The notes: generated from the sequence alone by a model not told the origin. A stretch of DNA of 64,000 nt from Pedobacter nutrimenti (GCF_003208655.1 NZ_QKLU01000004.1:124001-188000); one strand, 5' to 3'. Shown: positions 1 to 12,503, numbered from the stretch's first letter. Program-made: numbers and translations.

Positions 1-598
1 ATGAATAAGCATCTGTATTCCAGTTCTGGAAATGCCTTCCGCGCAGGTTCAGGTTACCGGACTTATCACCGAGTCCAAAAAAGTTTTCTTCGGGAAGACA
101 GGTTTTTGTGGCATATACATAATAACCTCCAAACTCCACATTTTCTTCCCAGTGCATCGGCGCCTGGTCCTGGCTCATGACCATTTGTGACCGGTTCTCT
201 ACAAAAGAAATATGAAAATCCTGCTTTCTGACCACACAGGTAATCGTATTGGTGGAGATGGTATATTTATCTTCAAATTCTTCCAGACAGAACGTAGTCA
301 CTTTCTGATCCACGTTTTTTACTGCATAAGAAAACTCTTCCAGAAATACGCCATGCGGTGCGAGTCTTACACGCATAATTTCATCACTGACCACCCTGAT
401 CTCCACTTTTGCATCCCCATCTGAAAAGAAAAATTTATTTCCCTCATTCAGCACCTTTGTCACTGCAGACAAATACTTTTTTACAATGGGTTTTAAAACC
501 GTAACCGGATTGTTTAAATGCTGGATGGTCTGTTCAACGATCTCCTGAATATTTTCGTTATCTTTTATTTCTTTACCTTTTTCGTTTATTTCTTCCAT
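1..598 (-). CDS. GH31 family alpha-glucosidase, N-terminal part (runs off window)
   Basis: Open reading frame from an ATG at 598 down to the left edge with no stop, about 199 residues visible. The N-terminal region reads as a galactose-mutarotase-like beta-sandwich, and near the visible end it carries FFGLGDKSG, then LRGRHFQNWNTDAY. This is the conserved segment at the end of the N-terminal domain of glycoside hydrolase family 31 (alpha-glucosidases and alpha-xylosidases). The catalytic TIM barrel lies outside the window, so substrate specificity cannot be judged. No signal peptide is seen: the protein starts with a charged Glu/Lys-rich stretch, so a cytoplasmic enzyme is likely. Family confidence is good; exact activity is unknown. 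Confidence 0.85.
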   Translation of the reverse strand, partial: MEEINEKGKEIKDNENIQEIVEQTIQHLNNPVTVLKPIVKKYLSAVTKVLNEGNKFFFSDGDAKVEIRVVSDEIMRVRLAPHGVFLEEFSYAVKNVDQKVTTFCLEEFEDKYTISTNTITCVVRKQDFHISFVENRSQMVMSQDQAPMHWEENVEFGGYYVYATKTCLPEENFFGLGDKSGNLNLRGRHFQNWNTDAYS

Positions 599-732
599 GA
601 AATTCCCTGTATAATAATGAGCTACCGAGATCGTGTATTTTATACATCTAAAGTGTTAATTTTTATATTAAAAGCAAAGGATAATCCGATTTAAAATAAA
701 AGGATAAAGCAGCAGCACCGTTCAAAAAAGCA

Positions 733-763
733 GAACGCCGCTTAAAAATTTTAAGCGGCGTTC
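733..763 (-). terminator. Rho-independent terminator after the GlsB/YeaQ-like gene
   Basis: Perfect 13-bp inverted repeat (733-745 with 751-763) around a 5-base loop. On the minus strand it is followed by a T run (complement of 724-730). It sits 24 bases beyond the stop of the minus-strand gene at 787-1032. Confidence 0.85.
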
Positions 764-786
764 CGTATGTTATAAACAAGCAACCC

Positions 787-1032
787 TCAGGCATTGCCCC
801 TGATCAGTCTGGAGATCCAGACCAACAGTACAGCGCCCAGGAAGGCTGTAATGAGGTAACCGATACTACCGCCCAGATTGATGTGCAACCAGCCAAGAAT
901 GGATCCGCCGACCCAACCTCCAACCAGTCCAAGTATCACATCAACAATAAAACCATAGCCATCTCCTTTCATTACTTTTCCGGCAAGCCAACCAGCAATG
1001 CCGCCCAATAAAATCTGAATTAATAAGTGCAT
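787..1032 (-). CDS. GlsB/YeaQ/YmgE family small stress-associated membrane protein
   Basis: 81 residues with three hydrophobic Gly-rich segments (about 5-18, 28-46 and 55-75), matching the transglycosylase-associated protein family (GlsB/YeaQ/YmgE). Small proteins of this family are general-stress-induced inner-membrane proteins whose molecular role is poorly known. The pattern GGIAGWLAGKVMKG at the N terminus is typical. The gene stands alone, ends in a strong terminator, and has an imperfect promoter box (TATATTTA on the minus strand, about 1044-1051) shortly upstream of the ATG. Function is inferred from family only. Confidence 0.9.
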   Translation of the reverse strand: MHLLIQILLGGIAGWLAGKVMKGDGYGFIVDVILGLVGGWVGGSILGWLHINLGGSIGYLITAFLGAVLLVWISRLIRGNA

Positions 1033-1084
1033 AGTCTTTTTATTTAAATATAATAAAAAATTTACTCAACTCATTCACAATAAT

Positions 1085-3970
1085 TTACGGATTAAAAGTA
1101 TAAGCTACATAATAAATTGCCCCGGCCGCAGGGTTACCATAGGAAGTAAAGTTATACTTGTTCAGGACATTTGAGCCTCCTATTTTAATCATAGAATTTA
1201 CAGAAGGGATTTTCAAGTTAACCTGGGCATCCATAGTCCCAAATGCCGGTACTTCTCCAGAAGCAAAGGATGAATTCCAGAAAAATTTACCCTGCCAGCG
1301 GTAATTCACATTAAAACCCACATTTTTAAACAATTCTTTTTTACCTAAACCTAGGTTGTAACGGATTTTTGGGGTATTAAAGTCATTGATGTAATCTGCC
1401 GGAATGTCTCCGATATTATTATAGGAAATGTTACCGCTCAGGTTATAATCCCTCAGCAGGTAATCGATACCTAATGCTGCACCATAAGAGGTAACCTTAC
1501 CCGTCGCATTCACCGGGGCTCCGAACTTGGTAAAAGAACCATCATTAGGATTCTGCTGGTAAACGTCTACAGCGGTAATAAAGTCCTTGTAAATATTATA
1601 GTACCCATAGGCGTCGATCAGGAATTTTGGTCCAAGCAAACCTTTGTAACCCAGCTCAAAAGCCTGTACGCTTTCAGGGCGTACCCCTCTGGAATCAAAA
1701 GTATATTTTTGCAATAAAGCCGGGTTTGGCGTTCCCGCTGCTGCTGAAGCCAGAAAAGCACGGTAACTGACGTCCGTATAAGCCTGATTGGTGTACAAGC
1801 TATATTGATCCAGTAATTTCGGGATCCCCCCGATCAGGCGTTGTGAACCACCACCCACAGATAAATCGATGTACTGGTTTTGAGTAGTTGGGTTCCTGTA
1901 CCCGGTCTGGTAGGAAACCCGGATGTTGTTGTCACGCGCCACGGTAAGTACACCGGTTATCCTTGGTGTAAAACGACCGTCAAAATTGGTGCTTTTGTCA
2001 TAACGTCCCGACACCGTTAATTTCAGTTTATCATCAAGGAACTTTTTACCCAACTGGGCGAAACTTCCGTATTCATTGATGTCAATCTCTGAATTCTTAT
2101 CGTTAAAAATAGTTCCATTGGAACGAAGCTGGTACAAACGATAGGAAGCCCCCAGTTGAAATTCTACAACATTGTTAAACAGATTGCTGAAGTTGTACAT
2201 TCCCTCATAATGGTACAAATTGGTCTTATCGTCAAATTTTGCCCCATAGGCCCCTGTTTTAAAATTCGTATCGGAAATAGTGGTGTTGAGCACCTGGTTT
2301 TTAGCCGTTTCAAAGGCTGCCGTCCCCGGAATGTACCGGCCCTGGTCAGCGACTGCCCTTGCTGCTGCATGTGCTGCCGCATCCGTTGCCCCAAGAGATT
2401 TTGCTCCAATGTAATTACCTACATACTGTGGAAACCAGTCTGTTGAGCTTTTAGATTTTTCATTGATATAACTTCCTAAAATAGAAGCAATGTAGGAATC
2501 ACCTGACCTTTCCTGTGTGGTATAGCCTCTAAGGAAAAAGTCCTGGCCTTTTAGTTCCAGTTTATATTGTCCAATACTGAAGTTACGCAGCGAATAACGG
2601 TCAGATCCGGTATACACCGAAGTACCGCTGCCCCAATAAATCTGCGCAATGGCTTCTATGGTTTTGGTTAAACGGTAGTTGATGGAACCCGAAGCTTTAA
2701 TAGACTGGGTTTTGTAATCCACCAGTGCGCTTTCATTGTAACCCGTCCGGGAAACATTCTGACTTGGAAGCAATGCAGGATTCTGAATCCCCGCATAAAA
2801 CGGGCGCATGGTGGCATTGGTACTTAGAAAATTGGTCAGGAGTGGACCTCCCGGACCTGCTTTAAATGCGGCAATCTGCGCTGCAGACGGTGGTGCCAGC
2901 AACCCCAGTGCAGCCTGAACAAAGCCTGAAGTACCCGCATTGAGCACCGATTGGGCAACATTTCTCATGTTCTGGCTCACCTCATCGCCGTAAACATTGA
3001 TCCCATCGTAATTCGGATCTGAGTTTCTGTCGCCGGGTTTCACCTTTCTGGCGACCCGGTCAAAATCGGTGAAGTTATCGGCCTGCCAATCTTGCGCCTG
3101 AAGAAAAGAAAATGTTCCCTTGATCGCAAACCTGTTGTTCCATGCTTTTGCCAGACGGACATCCAGCTGGTTATAGGGCTGCACATCTGTATTGTTGTCA
3201 TTTACATGGTTAATGCCGCTTTTGAACTGAAAACTTGGCCCCTGATAATCAAAAGGACTTTTTGAGGTCATCAGCATAGTACCGTTGATTCCACCTGCCC
3301 CATACAGCGCAGAAGAAGCACCCGGCAGCAGCTCGATGTTATCCACATCCAGGTCATTAATCCCAACGATATTTCCAACTGCAAAGTTCAGCCCAGGTGC
3401 CTGACTGTCCATGCCATCCACAAACTGGTTAAACCGTGTATTTCCATTGGAATTGAATCCTCTGGTATTGATCGACTTAAAGGTCAGACTCTGTGTACTG
3501 ATCTCTACGCCCTTCATGTTGTTCAGCGCATCATAAAAAGAAGGTGCTGCCTGTTCCTTAATCGTTGCCTGGCCCATTCTTTCTACAGAAACCGGAGACT
3601 CCAGAATACGTTCAGGGGTTCTGGATGCTGAAATCACCACTTCCTGACCAAGAATCGCGGCCTGTTCAAGTTCAATGTCCAGTCCGGATGTATTCCCTGT
3701 AATTTGTTTTTCAACAGAAGTATAACCCAGGTAAGAAATCACCAGGGTAAAGGGTGCCTTTTCAGTTGTACTAAAGGAGTACTTCCCATTCTGATCGGTA
3801 GAAGTACCGACGGTTTTTCCTTTTACGGTAATTCCTACACCTGGTATAGGGCTCCGGCTTAGCTTGTCTATTACAGAACCGCTAATAATGATGCTTTGGG
3901 CCTGCGCATACAAAACTGTAAAACAGAGCATTAAAAGCAAAAGCATTGATTTAGTAAATGTTTTGAGCAT
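1085..3970 (-). CDS. TonB-dependent outer-membrane receptor with CarboxypepD-reg-like N-terminal domain
   Basis: 961 residues. A signal peptide (about 1-25, ending AQAQ) is followed by a carboxypeptidase-regulatory-like beta-sandwich (about 27-110), a TonB plug (about 120-240, with the segment LPGASSALYGAGGINGTM typical of plug domains) and a long beta-barrel ending in aromatic-rich strands and a terminal Phe-Asn-Pro. It imports a ligand across the outer membrane using TonB energy. No SusD-like lipoprotein gene is adjacent, so this is not a standard SusCD pair; a siderophore, cofactor or peptide ligand is possible but cannot be determined. It is transcribed divergently from the penicillin acylase gene with a 191-bp gap. 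Confidence 0.92.
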   Translation of the reverse strand: MLKTFTKSMLLLLMLCFTVLYAQAQSIIISGSVIDKLSRSPIPGVGITVKGKTVGTSTDQNGKYSFSTTEKAPFTLVISYLGYTSVEKQITGNTSGLDIELEQAAILGQEVVISASRTPERILESPVSVERMGQATIKEQAAPSFYDALNNMKGVEISTQSLTFKSINTRGFNSNGNTRFNQFVDGMDSQAPGLNFAVGNIVGINDLDVDNIELLPGASSALYGAGGINGTMLMTSKSPFDYQGPSFQFKSGINHVNDNNTDVQPYNQLDVRLAKAWNNRFAIKGTFSFLQAQDWQADNFTDFDRVARKVKPGDRNSDPNYDGINVYGDEVSQNMRNVAQSVLNAGTSGFVQAALGLLAPPSAAQIAAFKAGPGGPLLTNFLSTNATMRPFYAGIQNPALLPSQNVSRTGYNESALVDYKTQSIKASGSINYRLTKTIEAIAQIYWGSGTSVYTGSDRYSLRNFSIGQYKLELKGQDFFLRGYTTQERSGDSYIASILGSYINEKSKSSTDWFPQYVGNYIGAKSLGATDAAAHAAARAVADQGRYIPGTAAFETAKNQVLNTTISDTNFKTGAYGAKFDDKTNLYHYEGMYNFSNLFNNVVEFQLGASYRLYQLRSNGTIFNDKNSEIDINEYGSFAQLGKKFLDDKLKLTVSGRYDKSTNFDGRFTPRITGVLTVARDNNIRVSYQTGYRNPTTQNQYIDLSVGGGSQRLIGGIPKLLDQYSLYTNQAYTDVSYRAFLASAAAGTPNPALLQKYTFDSRGVRPESVQAFELGYKGLLGPKFLIDAYGYYNIYKDFITAVDVYQQNPNDGSFTKFGAPVNATGKVTSYGAALGIDYLLRDYNLSGNISYNNIGDIPADYINDFNTPKIRYNLGLGKKELFKNVGFNVNYRWQGKFFWNSSFASGEVPAFGTMDAQVNLKIPSVNSMIKIGGSNVLNKYNFTSYGNPAAGAIYYVAYTFNP

Positions 3971-4161
3971 AAGTTGGTTTTATTTGGTTTATCTTAACTA
4001 TAAATTTAATACAATTAATTCAAAGCATCAATAGCATTTGATCAGACATTTGTCTGCAAATTTATTTCGCATTGCAATTGATCTAAGTTTTATTAAATTG
4101 CCATTGAAAACCAGATATTTTTCTCCGGTTAGGTAAGGATGACCTCATTAATTAAACTGAA

Positions 4162-6597
4162 ATGAACAAAGTTAAAGCCCTTATTTGTATTGCTGTCCCT
4201 GTCCTGCTCATTTATATATTCAACATCAAACTCGGCCCTGTACCGCCCCTGCTAAAGTTTTTAAACCCTTTTGCAGGTTTTTGGCAAAATGCAGAACCCT
4301 CTTCTATAAGCAGGAACAACAAAGTCATTTTGAAAGGTACCAGCAGCCCTGTCGAAGTTGTTTTTGACGATCGGATGATCCCCCATATTTTTGCCCAGAA
4401 TGACCATGATGTTTATTATGCACAAGGTTACATCACAGCCATGCACCGTCTGTGGCAAATGGACTTTCAAACCCGCTTTGCCGCTGGCCGCCTTTCGGAA
4501 GTTGTGGGCGCTAAAGCCCTTGAAATTGACCGTTACCAGCGCCGTATGGGTATGGTGTATGGCGCAGAAAATTCTTTGCGCGGCATGATGAAAGATCCAA
4601 GGGCCAGAGAGATGATCCGAGCCTATACCGATGGCATCAACGCCTATATACATGCCCTTTCCAAAGCCAGCCTGCCTGTAGAATATAAAATCCTTGACTT
4701 TACACCCGAAGACTGGACCCCGGTCAAATGTGCTTTACTGCTCAAACAGATGTCAGCTGTACTGGCCATGGGATCAGACGAATTTTACATGAGCAATATC
4801 CTCAAAAAGTTTGGGCCCAAAGTGACCAGCGATCTTTTTCCGGATTATCCTTTTAAAGAAGACCCGATTATTCCAGTGGGTACCAAATGGGATTTTAAAC
4901 CCATGAACGTACCAGCTGTACCACCGGCGTTTAACCAGCTGACGGCCATGAACGTCCGGACCAAACAGCTCGAAGACGGAATAGGGAGCAACAACTGGGC
5001 TGTATCCGGTGAAAAAACGGCCAGCGGCTATCCGATCCTTGCCAATGATCCGCACCTGGATTTAAGCCTTCCTTCCATTTGGTACCAGATTCAGCTGCAT
5101 GCCCCTGGATTAAATGCTTATGGGGTTTCCCTGCCCGGTGCACCAGGTATTGTGATTGGTTTTAACCAGAATATTGCCTGGGGTGTAACCAATGTAGCTG
5201 CAGATGTACTCGATTTTTACCAGATTAAATTTAAAGACAACTCGCACCAAAGCTATTGGTATGACAACAAATGGAACCCGACCAGTCTGCGTGTTGAACA
5301 TATTAAAATAAGGGGGGCGCATACCGAAACCGACAGCGTGTTTTACACGCACCATGGTCCGGTGGTGTATTTCCAAAAGCCCGAAAAATTGTCCAGGGCG
5401 GACAATGTACCTATCGGGCATGCTTTAAGATGGATTGCCCATGATGAATCCAATGAACTCATGACTTTTTATTACCTGAACCGGGGTAAAAATTATGACG
5501 ACTACCGTAAGGCCCTTACCTATTTTACGGCTCCTGCCCAGAATTTTATTTTTGCTTCGGCCAGCAATGATATTTCCATTACCCCTAATGGTAAATTCCC
5601 TTTAAAATGGAAAGATCAGGGAAAATTTATCCTCGATGGTACGGATCCAAAAAACGACTGGCAGGGCTGGATTCCTGCATCACAAAATCCTACGGTTAAA
5701 AATCCTCCAAGGCATTTTGTCAGTTCTGCAAACCAAAGTTCCACAGACCCCAGTTATCCTTATTACATCAATTGGGAATTTGGCTCCTATGAACGGGGTA
5801 AACGGATCAATGATAAACTGGCCAAAATGAATAAGATTACCGCGGACAGCATGAGGGTGATGCAAAGTGATGCCTACAGCATTTTTGCCGAGAACCTGGT
5901 TCCTGCCCTAATCAGCAATACCGATCCGGGCAAGCTGAATGCAACACAAAAAGAAGCCCTGAACTACGTCCGCAACTGGAACAAATTTTACAATGCAAAA
6001 GAAATTGCAGCCAGTATCTTTGACCTCTGGTCAAAACGTTTATTTTTTGACATCTGGGATGATGAATTTACAGTAGCCTCAGTCCCTATGCGCTACCCCT
6101 CAAGGGACAGGACGGTAGAGCTGATCCTTCATGACCCCAATTCCAAATGGTTCGACAATATCCATACCCCCAAAAAAGAAAGCCTGGCAGACCTGGTCAA
6201 TGAATCTTTCAAGTATACCTGTGACAGCCTGGAAAGAAAATTCGGGCCAATTGGAAAAAACTGGGCATGGGCCAATGTAAAACACACCAATGTGCCTCAT
6301 CTGGCAAAAATTCCCGGATTTGGTTCCAAAGTCCTGATGACCGGAGGTGCGAAAAGCACCATTAATGCCACCAGTGAAAGTAATGGCCCCTCCTGGAGAA
6401 TGGTTGTGCAACTGGGAAAAAACCCAAAAGGCTATGGTGTTTTTCCGGGCGGCCAGTCGGGCAATCCAGGCAGTCCCTTTTATGACAACATGATTGACAC
6501 CTGGGCAAAAGGAGCTCTGTATGATTTGTATTATATGAAAAGTCCTGATGACCCGGCCGCAAAAATAATTTCTAACCTAAAAATCACCAATAAATAA
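4162..6597 (+). CDS. Penicillin acylase family protein (Ntn hydrolase)
   Basis: 811 residues, the normal size for penicillin acylase precursors. An N-terminal hydrophobic segment (about 5-21) acts as signal or anchor, so the enzyme is probably periplasmic. The A-chain region carries the motif QGYITAMHRLWQMDFQTR (about 88-105). The conserved GSNNW motif places the nucleophile at Ser276, which becomes the N terminus of the beta chain after autocatalytic cleavage; NDPHL follows as expected. Family members hydrolyse amides such as beta-lactam side chains, N-acyl-homoserine lactones or N-acyl amino acids; the true substrate here is unknown. It is followed after 3 bases by a small membrane protein, so the two are probably co-transcribed. 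Confidence 0.93.
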   Translation: MNKVKALICIAVPVLLIYIFNIKLGPVPPLLKFLNPFAGFWQNAEPSSISRNNKVILKGTSSPVEVVFDDRMIPHIFAQNDHDVYYAQGYITAMHRLWQMDFQTRFAAGRLSEVVGAKALEIDRYQRRMGMVYGAENSLRGMMKDPRAREMIRAYTDGINAYIHALSKASLPVEYKILDFTPEDWTPVKCALLLKQMSAVLAMGSDEFYMSNILKKFGPKVTSDLFPDYPFKEDPIIPVGTKWDFKPMNVPAVPPAFNQLTAMNVRTKQLEDGIGSNNWAVSGEKTASGYPILANDPHLDLSLPSIWYQIQLHAPGLNAYGVSLPGAPGIVIGFNQNIAWGVTNVAADVLDFYQIKFKDNSHQSYWYDNKWNPTSLRVEHIKIRGAHTETDSVFYTHHGPVVYFQKPEKLSRADNVPIGHALRWIAHDESNELMTFYYLNRGKNYDDYRKALTYFTAPAQNFIFASASNDISITPNGKFPLKWKDQGKFILDGTDPKNDWQGWIPASQNPTVKNPPRHFVSSANQSSTDPSYPYYINWEFGSYERGKRINDKLAKMNKITADSMRVMQSDAYSIFAENLVPALISNTDPGKLNATQKEALNYVRNWNKFYNAKEIAASIFDLWSKRLFFDIWDDEFTVASVPMRYPSRDRTVELILHDPNSKWFDNIHTPKKESLADLVNESFKYTCDSLERKFGPIGKNWAWANVKHTNVPHLAKIPGFGSKVLMTGGAKSTINATSESNGPSWRMVVQLGKNPKGYGVFPGGQSGNPGSPFYDNMIDTWAKGALYDLYYMKSPDDPAAKIISNLKITNK

Positions 6598-6600
6598 CAT

Positions 6601-6951
6601 ATGGTCTTCATCGTTATTCTTATCGCCTCCTTTCTGTTACAGATTGTACTGCCCTGGTGGGTAGTGGTGGTGATTTCTTTTGCTACCTGTGGACTGATTG
6701 GTAAAACTGCAAAGATTTCCCTTTGGGCACCATTTTTTGCCATATTTTTACTTTGGATCGGGATGGCCCTGTTTAAAAGTATCCCTAACCACAATGTACT
6801 GGCTGGCCGTGTGGCGGAAATGTTAGGCGTAAAATCCTGGATCCTGGTCCTGCTGGTTACCGGAATACTGGGCGGCTTTGTATCGGCCATTAGCGGTTTT
6901 TGTGGCTATCATTTCAGAAAAGCCATTTTGCATAAAAAACCTAAAGATTAA
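6601..6951 (+). CDS. Small hydrophobic membrane protein of unknown function
   Basis: 116 residues with about three to four predicted transmembrane segments (about 2-27, 38-60, 79-102) and a short basic tail (HKKPKD). I do not recognise a named family. The ATG follows the stop of the penicillin acylase gene by three bases, which suggests translational coupling, and the gene ends just before the acyl-protein synthetase-like gene. The only support for a role is its position; it may be an accessory membrane protein for the acylase or simply a linked gene. Confidence 0.8.
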   Translation: MVFIVILIASFLLQIVLPWWVVVVISFATCGLIGKTAKISLWAPFFAIFLLWIGMALFKSIPNHNVLAGRVAEMLGVKSWILVLLVTGILGGFVSAISGFCGYHFRKAILHKKPKD

Positions 6952-6960
6952 AATTTGGTG

Positions 6961-6968
6961 TATTTTTG
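6961..6968 (+). promoter_or_regulatory. -7 promoter box (TATTTTTG) directly before the LuxE-like gene
   Basis: Exact match to the Bacteroidota -7 consensus TAnnTTTG, four bases before the in-frame GTG at 6973. A transcript started at the usual distance would begin at or next to that GTG, so translation may be leaderless. No convincing -33 element was found. Confidence 0.5.
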
Positions 6969-6972
6969 CACC

Positions 6973-7953
6973 GTGAATTTAACTCAGCAAATTTTTTCCA
7001 TCAGCAGTGCCGCGAATTTTAGCGACACTGCCCTGCAGATTTTCAGGCACCAGGCAGAAAACTGCAGTGTATATAAAGCTTATATCCAAAACCTGCGCAT
7101 TTCTCCGACAGAGATCCATCAGGTACAGGACATTCCCTATTTACCCATTTCTTTTTTTAAAAGTCATCAGGTGCTCAGTGCCCCCCGTCAGCCAGAAGTT
7201 GTTTTCAGCAGTTCAGGGACTACCGGAATGGTCCAAAGCCGCCACCTGGTCACAGATGTAAAAGTTTATGAAGACAGTTTCAACAAGGCTTTTGAACTTT
7301 TCTATGGGAAAATAGAAAATTCCTGTTTACTGGCACTGCTTCCTTCCTATCTGGAAAGAGAGGGTTCTTCCCTGATCTATATGGTCGACGCCTTACTCCG
7401 GCAAAGTAAACATCCGGACAGTGGTTATTTTTTGCACAACCACAATGACCTTTATCAAAGGCTTAAAAAACTACAGACAACTGGCCAGAAAACCATTCTC
7501 ATTGGCGTAACATATGCCCTGCTTGATTTTATAGAACAGTACCAGCTTGATTTCCCGGAACTCGTTGTCATGGAAACCGGCGGAATGAAAGGCAAAAGAA
7601 AAGAAATGGTCCGTGAAGAGCTGCATCAGGAGCTCAAAGCAGGTTTTGGGGTTCCGGCCATTCACAGCGAATATGGCATGACCGAGTTGCTTTCCCAGGG
7701 CTATTCTTATGGAGAAGGCATTTTTAATTGCCCGCCCTGGATGAAAATTGTACTCCGGGATACCAATGACCCCTTAAGTCTGCTGCAAAACCAGCAAAGC
7801 GGTGGCATCAATGTCATTGATCTGGCCAATATCAATTCCTGCTCCTTTATTGCTACCCAGGACCTGGGTAAGGTCTATCCTGATGGTTCTTTTGAAGTCC
7901 TTGGCCGTTTTGACAACGCCGACATCAGGGGTTGTAACCTTTTGGTCCAGTAA
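6973..7953 (+). CDS. LuxE-like acyl-protein synthetase / acyl transferase
   Basis: About 327 residues. The segment VVFSSSGTTGMVQSR (about 80) is the AMP-binding P-loop-like motif of the adenylate-forming superfamily, and the ending GRFDNADIRGCNLL is typical of the LuxE/acyl-protein synthetase family. In bioluminescent bacteria LuxE activates fatty acids, but bacteroidal homologues stand alone and their role is not established. The start is uncertain: the longest reading frame opens with TTG at 6955, but the TAnnTTTG box at 6961-6968 would lie inside it, so GTG 6973 is preferred. It probably has its own promoter despite following the membrane-protein gene closely. Confidence 0.82.
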   Translation: MNLTQQIFSISSAANFSDTALQIFRHQAENCSVYKAYIQNLRISPTEIHQVQDIPYLPISFFKSHQVLSAPRQPEVVFSSSGTTGMVQSRHLVTDVKVYEDSFNKAFELFYGKIENSCLLALLPSYLEREGSSLIYMVDALLRQSKHPDSGYFLHNHNDLYQRLKKLQTTGQKTILIGVTYALLDFIEQYQLDFPELVVMETGGMKGKRKEMVREELHQELKAGFGVPAIHSEYGMTELLSQGYSYGEGIFNCPPWMKIVLRDTNDPLSLLQNQQSGGINVIDLANINSCSFIATQDLGKVYPDGSFEVLGRFDNADIRGCNLLVQ

Positions 7954-7969
7954 AACATTTTTAATTTCT

Positions 7970-8004
7970 CAAGGCCTGCTTTAAACACTTAAAGCAAGGC
8001 CTTG
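7970..8004 (+). terminator. Hairpin after the LuxE-like gene, possible terminator
   Basis: Inverted repeat of about 15 bp with one bulged base (7970-7984 with 7989-8004), 17 bases after the stop codon. It lacks a long T run, so termination is likely but not certain. Confidence 0.55.
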
Positions 8005-8243
8005 TTCCGGCCTGAATTTTAATCCGGAGTTCCCAAAAAACCATCCCCGCGGACCAAGATTTTTTTGCATTAAAATACTGGATGAGTCCGGTATGAGTCC
8101 GGTATAAATCCGTATTGCCTCCGTTTTTCGTTCTATAGATCCGGCTACATACCAGACCGCAATTGTAAGCAAAACGGATTCATTTTAAAAGCTGCAGCGA
8201 CATTGCTTCCACCAGCCATACCGCACCATACCGCACAAAAAAA
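8005..8243. repeat. Intergenic region with two short tandem repeats, no gene
   Basis: The 340-bp gap between the LuxE-like gene and tyrS contains an 11-bp tandem duplication (ATGAGTCCGGT at 8082-8092 and 8093-8103, with a degenerate third unit after it) and a 10-bp tandem duplication (CCATACCGCA at 8216-8225 and 8226-8235). A 63-codon frame on the minus strand is present but has no credible protein features. Nothing else identifiable was seen. Confidence 0.6.
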
Positions 8244-8267
8244 CCGACACATTTTCCAATGTGCCGG
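8244..8267 (-). terminator. tyrS terminator
   Basis: Ten-base stem (8244-8253 with 8258-8267) around a 4-base loop. The one non-Watson-Crick pair is a G-U wobble when read as minus-strand RNA, and the A run at 8237-8243 becomes the U tract. It lies 26 bases past the tyrS stop. Confidence 0.85.
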
Positions 8268-8293
8268 CCCGTTTTCTGCGGAACAATTAAAGC

Positions 8294-9580
8294 CTATACG
8301 GCTATAAGCAGAAAATAATTCTTTTTACCTTTTTGAACGATAATGTATTTACCGTTCAACAGGTGTTCTGTATTAAAAATTGCGGTTGCTTCTTTGATCT
8401 TTTCTTTGTTTAAAGATACCCCTCCACCCTGAATCAGTTTTTTCGCCTCTCCTTTGGAAGCAAAAACGCTGCTTTTTTCTGCCAGTAAAGTAGAAGCATC
8501 CAGGCCTTGCTGCAACTCCTGTCTGGAGAGTTCAAACTGTGGGACACCTTCAAAAATTTCTAAAACCTGTGCATCACTTAAAGTAGCAAAAAATTCAAGG
8601 GAACCATTTCCGAACAAAAATTCCGAAGTTTTAATGGCCGTTTCCAGGGCTTCTTCTGAATGCGTTCTTATGGTAATGTCTTCAGCCAGGGCTTTTTGCA
8701 GGATGCGCAGGTGTGGTGCTGCATCATGTTCTTTTTCCAGGCTTTCGATTTCTTCTTTGGTTTTCAGCGTAAAAATCCGGATCCATTTTTTGGTATCGTC
8801 ATCCGAAGCATTTAACCAGAACTGATAAAATTTATAAGGGGAAGTTCTTTCCGGGTTGAGCCATACTGCACCACTTTCGGTTTTACCAAATTTAGTCCCA
8901 TCGGCTTTTTTGATCAGGTGGGTAGTAATCGCATAGGCCGTTCCTGCATCCTTACGACGGATAAGTTCGGTTCCGGTAACGATATTGCCCCATTGGTCAG
9001 ATCCGCCCATCTGGACCAGGCAATTGTGGTATTTCCACAAATAATAAAAATCAAAACCCTGGATCAGCTGGTAACAAAATTCAGTAAAAGACAAACCGGA
9101 ATCACCGTCAAGACGCCTTTTTACACTGTCTTTGGCCATCATGTAATTGACGGTAATGTGCTTACCAACGTCCCTGATAAAAGTAAACAGGTTCATGTCC
9201 TTAAACCAGTCGTTGTTGTTCACCATCACCGCTCCATTGCCTTTTTCTTCAAAAGTTAAAAATTTCGAAAGCTGTTTTTTCATTCCGGCCAGGTTATGCT
9301 CCACCATGGCCTCGGTTTGCAGGTTCCTTTCGTCTGACTTTCCGGAAGGATCACCAACCATTCCGGTAGCACCGCCAACCAAAGCATAAGGTTTATGTCC
9401 GGCGCGTTGAAAATGAATCAGGGTCATAATCTGGGTCAGGTGGCCAACATGCAATGAATCTGCAGTAGGGTCAAAACCAATATACCCGGATGTCATTCCC
9501 TCATTTAATTTTTCCTCCGTACCGGGCATGATGTCCTGTAACATGCCCCGCCATCTTAGTTCCTCTACAAAATTGGTCAT
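8294..9580 (-). CDS. tyrS: Tyrosyl-tRNA synthetase
   Basis: 428 residues, normal for bacterial class I TyrRS. The HIGH-type signature is HVGH at 44-47, the KMSKS-type signature is KFGKT at 230-234, and the tyrosine-binding segment includes GGSDQWGN (192-199). The C terminus (about 360-428) is an S4-like RNA-binding domain. It charges tRNA-Tyr in the cytoplasm. It is a single-gene unit: -7 box TATATTTG at 9599-9606 upstream, own terminator downstream. It is divergent from the AcpH-like gene. Confidence 0.98.
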   Translation of the reverse strand: MTNFVEELRWRGMLQDIMPGTEEKLNEGMTSGYIGFDPTADSLHVGHLTQIMTLIHFQRAGHKPYALVGGATGMVGDPSGKSDERNLQTEAMVEHNLAGMKKQLSKFLTFEEKGNGAVMVNNNDWFKDMNLFTFIRDVGKHITVNYMMAKDSVKRRLDGDSGLSFTEFCYQLIQGFDFYYLWKYHNCLVQMGGSDQWGNIVTGTELIRRKDAGTAYAITTHLIKKADGTKFGKTESGAVWLNPERTSPYKFYQFWLNASDDDTKKWIRIFTLKTKEEIESLEKEHDAAPHLRILQKALAEDITIRTHSEEALETAIKTSEFLFGNGSLEFFATLSDAQVLEIFEGVPQFELSRQELQQGLDASTLLAEKSSVFASKGEAKKLIQGGGVSLNKEKIKEATAIFNTEHLLNGKYIIVQKGKKNYFLLIAV

Positions 9581-9598
9581 TGTTTAATCCTTTTGCGG

Positions 9599-9606
9599 CA
9601 AATATA
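9599..9606 (-). promoter_or_regulatory. tyrS -7 promoter box (TATATTTG)
   Basis: Exact TAnnTTTG match on the minus strand 18 bases upstream of the tyrS ATG, implying a very short leader of roughly 14 bases. No -33 element at the usual spacing. Confidence 0.6.
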
Positions 9607-9777
9607 GGAAATAAGATAAATCCTTTACCGATCTATGTGACAAATGCGGTGCAATAAATATAAACTGATCACAATGACGAACTTATCTTTCCCACCCAAT
9701 GAACAGTCCCATCTTTTAAAAGTATTTTATTACATTTATAAAAACAGGTTTACACGATAAATTTCAGTTACTGGTCT

Positions 9778-12503
<2,726 letters not shown>

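Noticed and set aside
7981..8172. A 63-codon minus-strand frame in the LuxE-like/tyrS gap
   Set aside because: It overlaps tandem repeats and a terminator hairpin, has no upstream box, and shows no protein-like pattern.
8082..8235. CRISPR-like repeats
   Set aside because: The units are only 10-11 bp, directly tandem, two copies each, with no spacers or cas genes.
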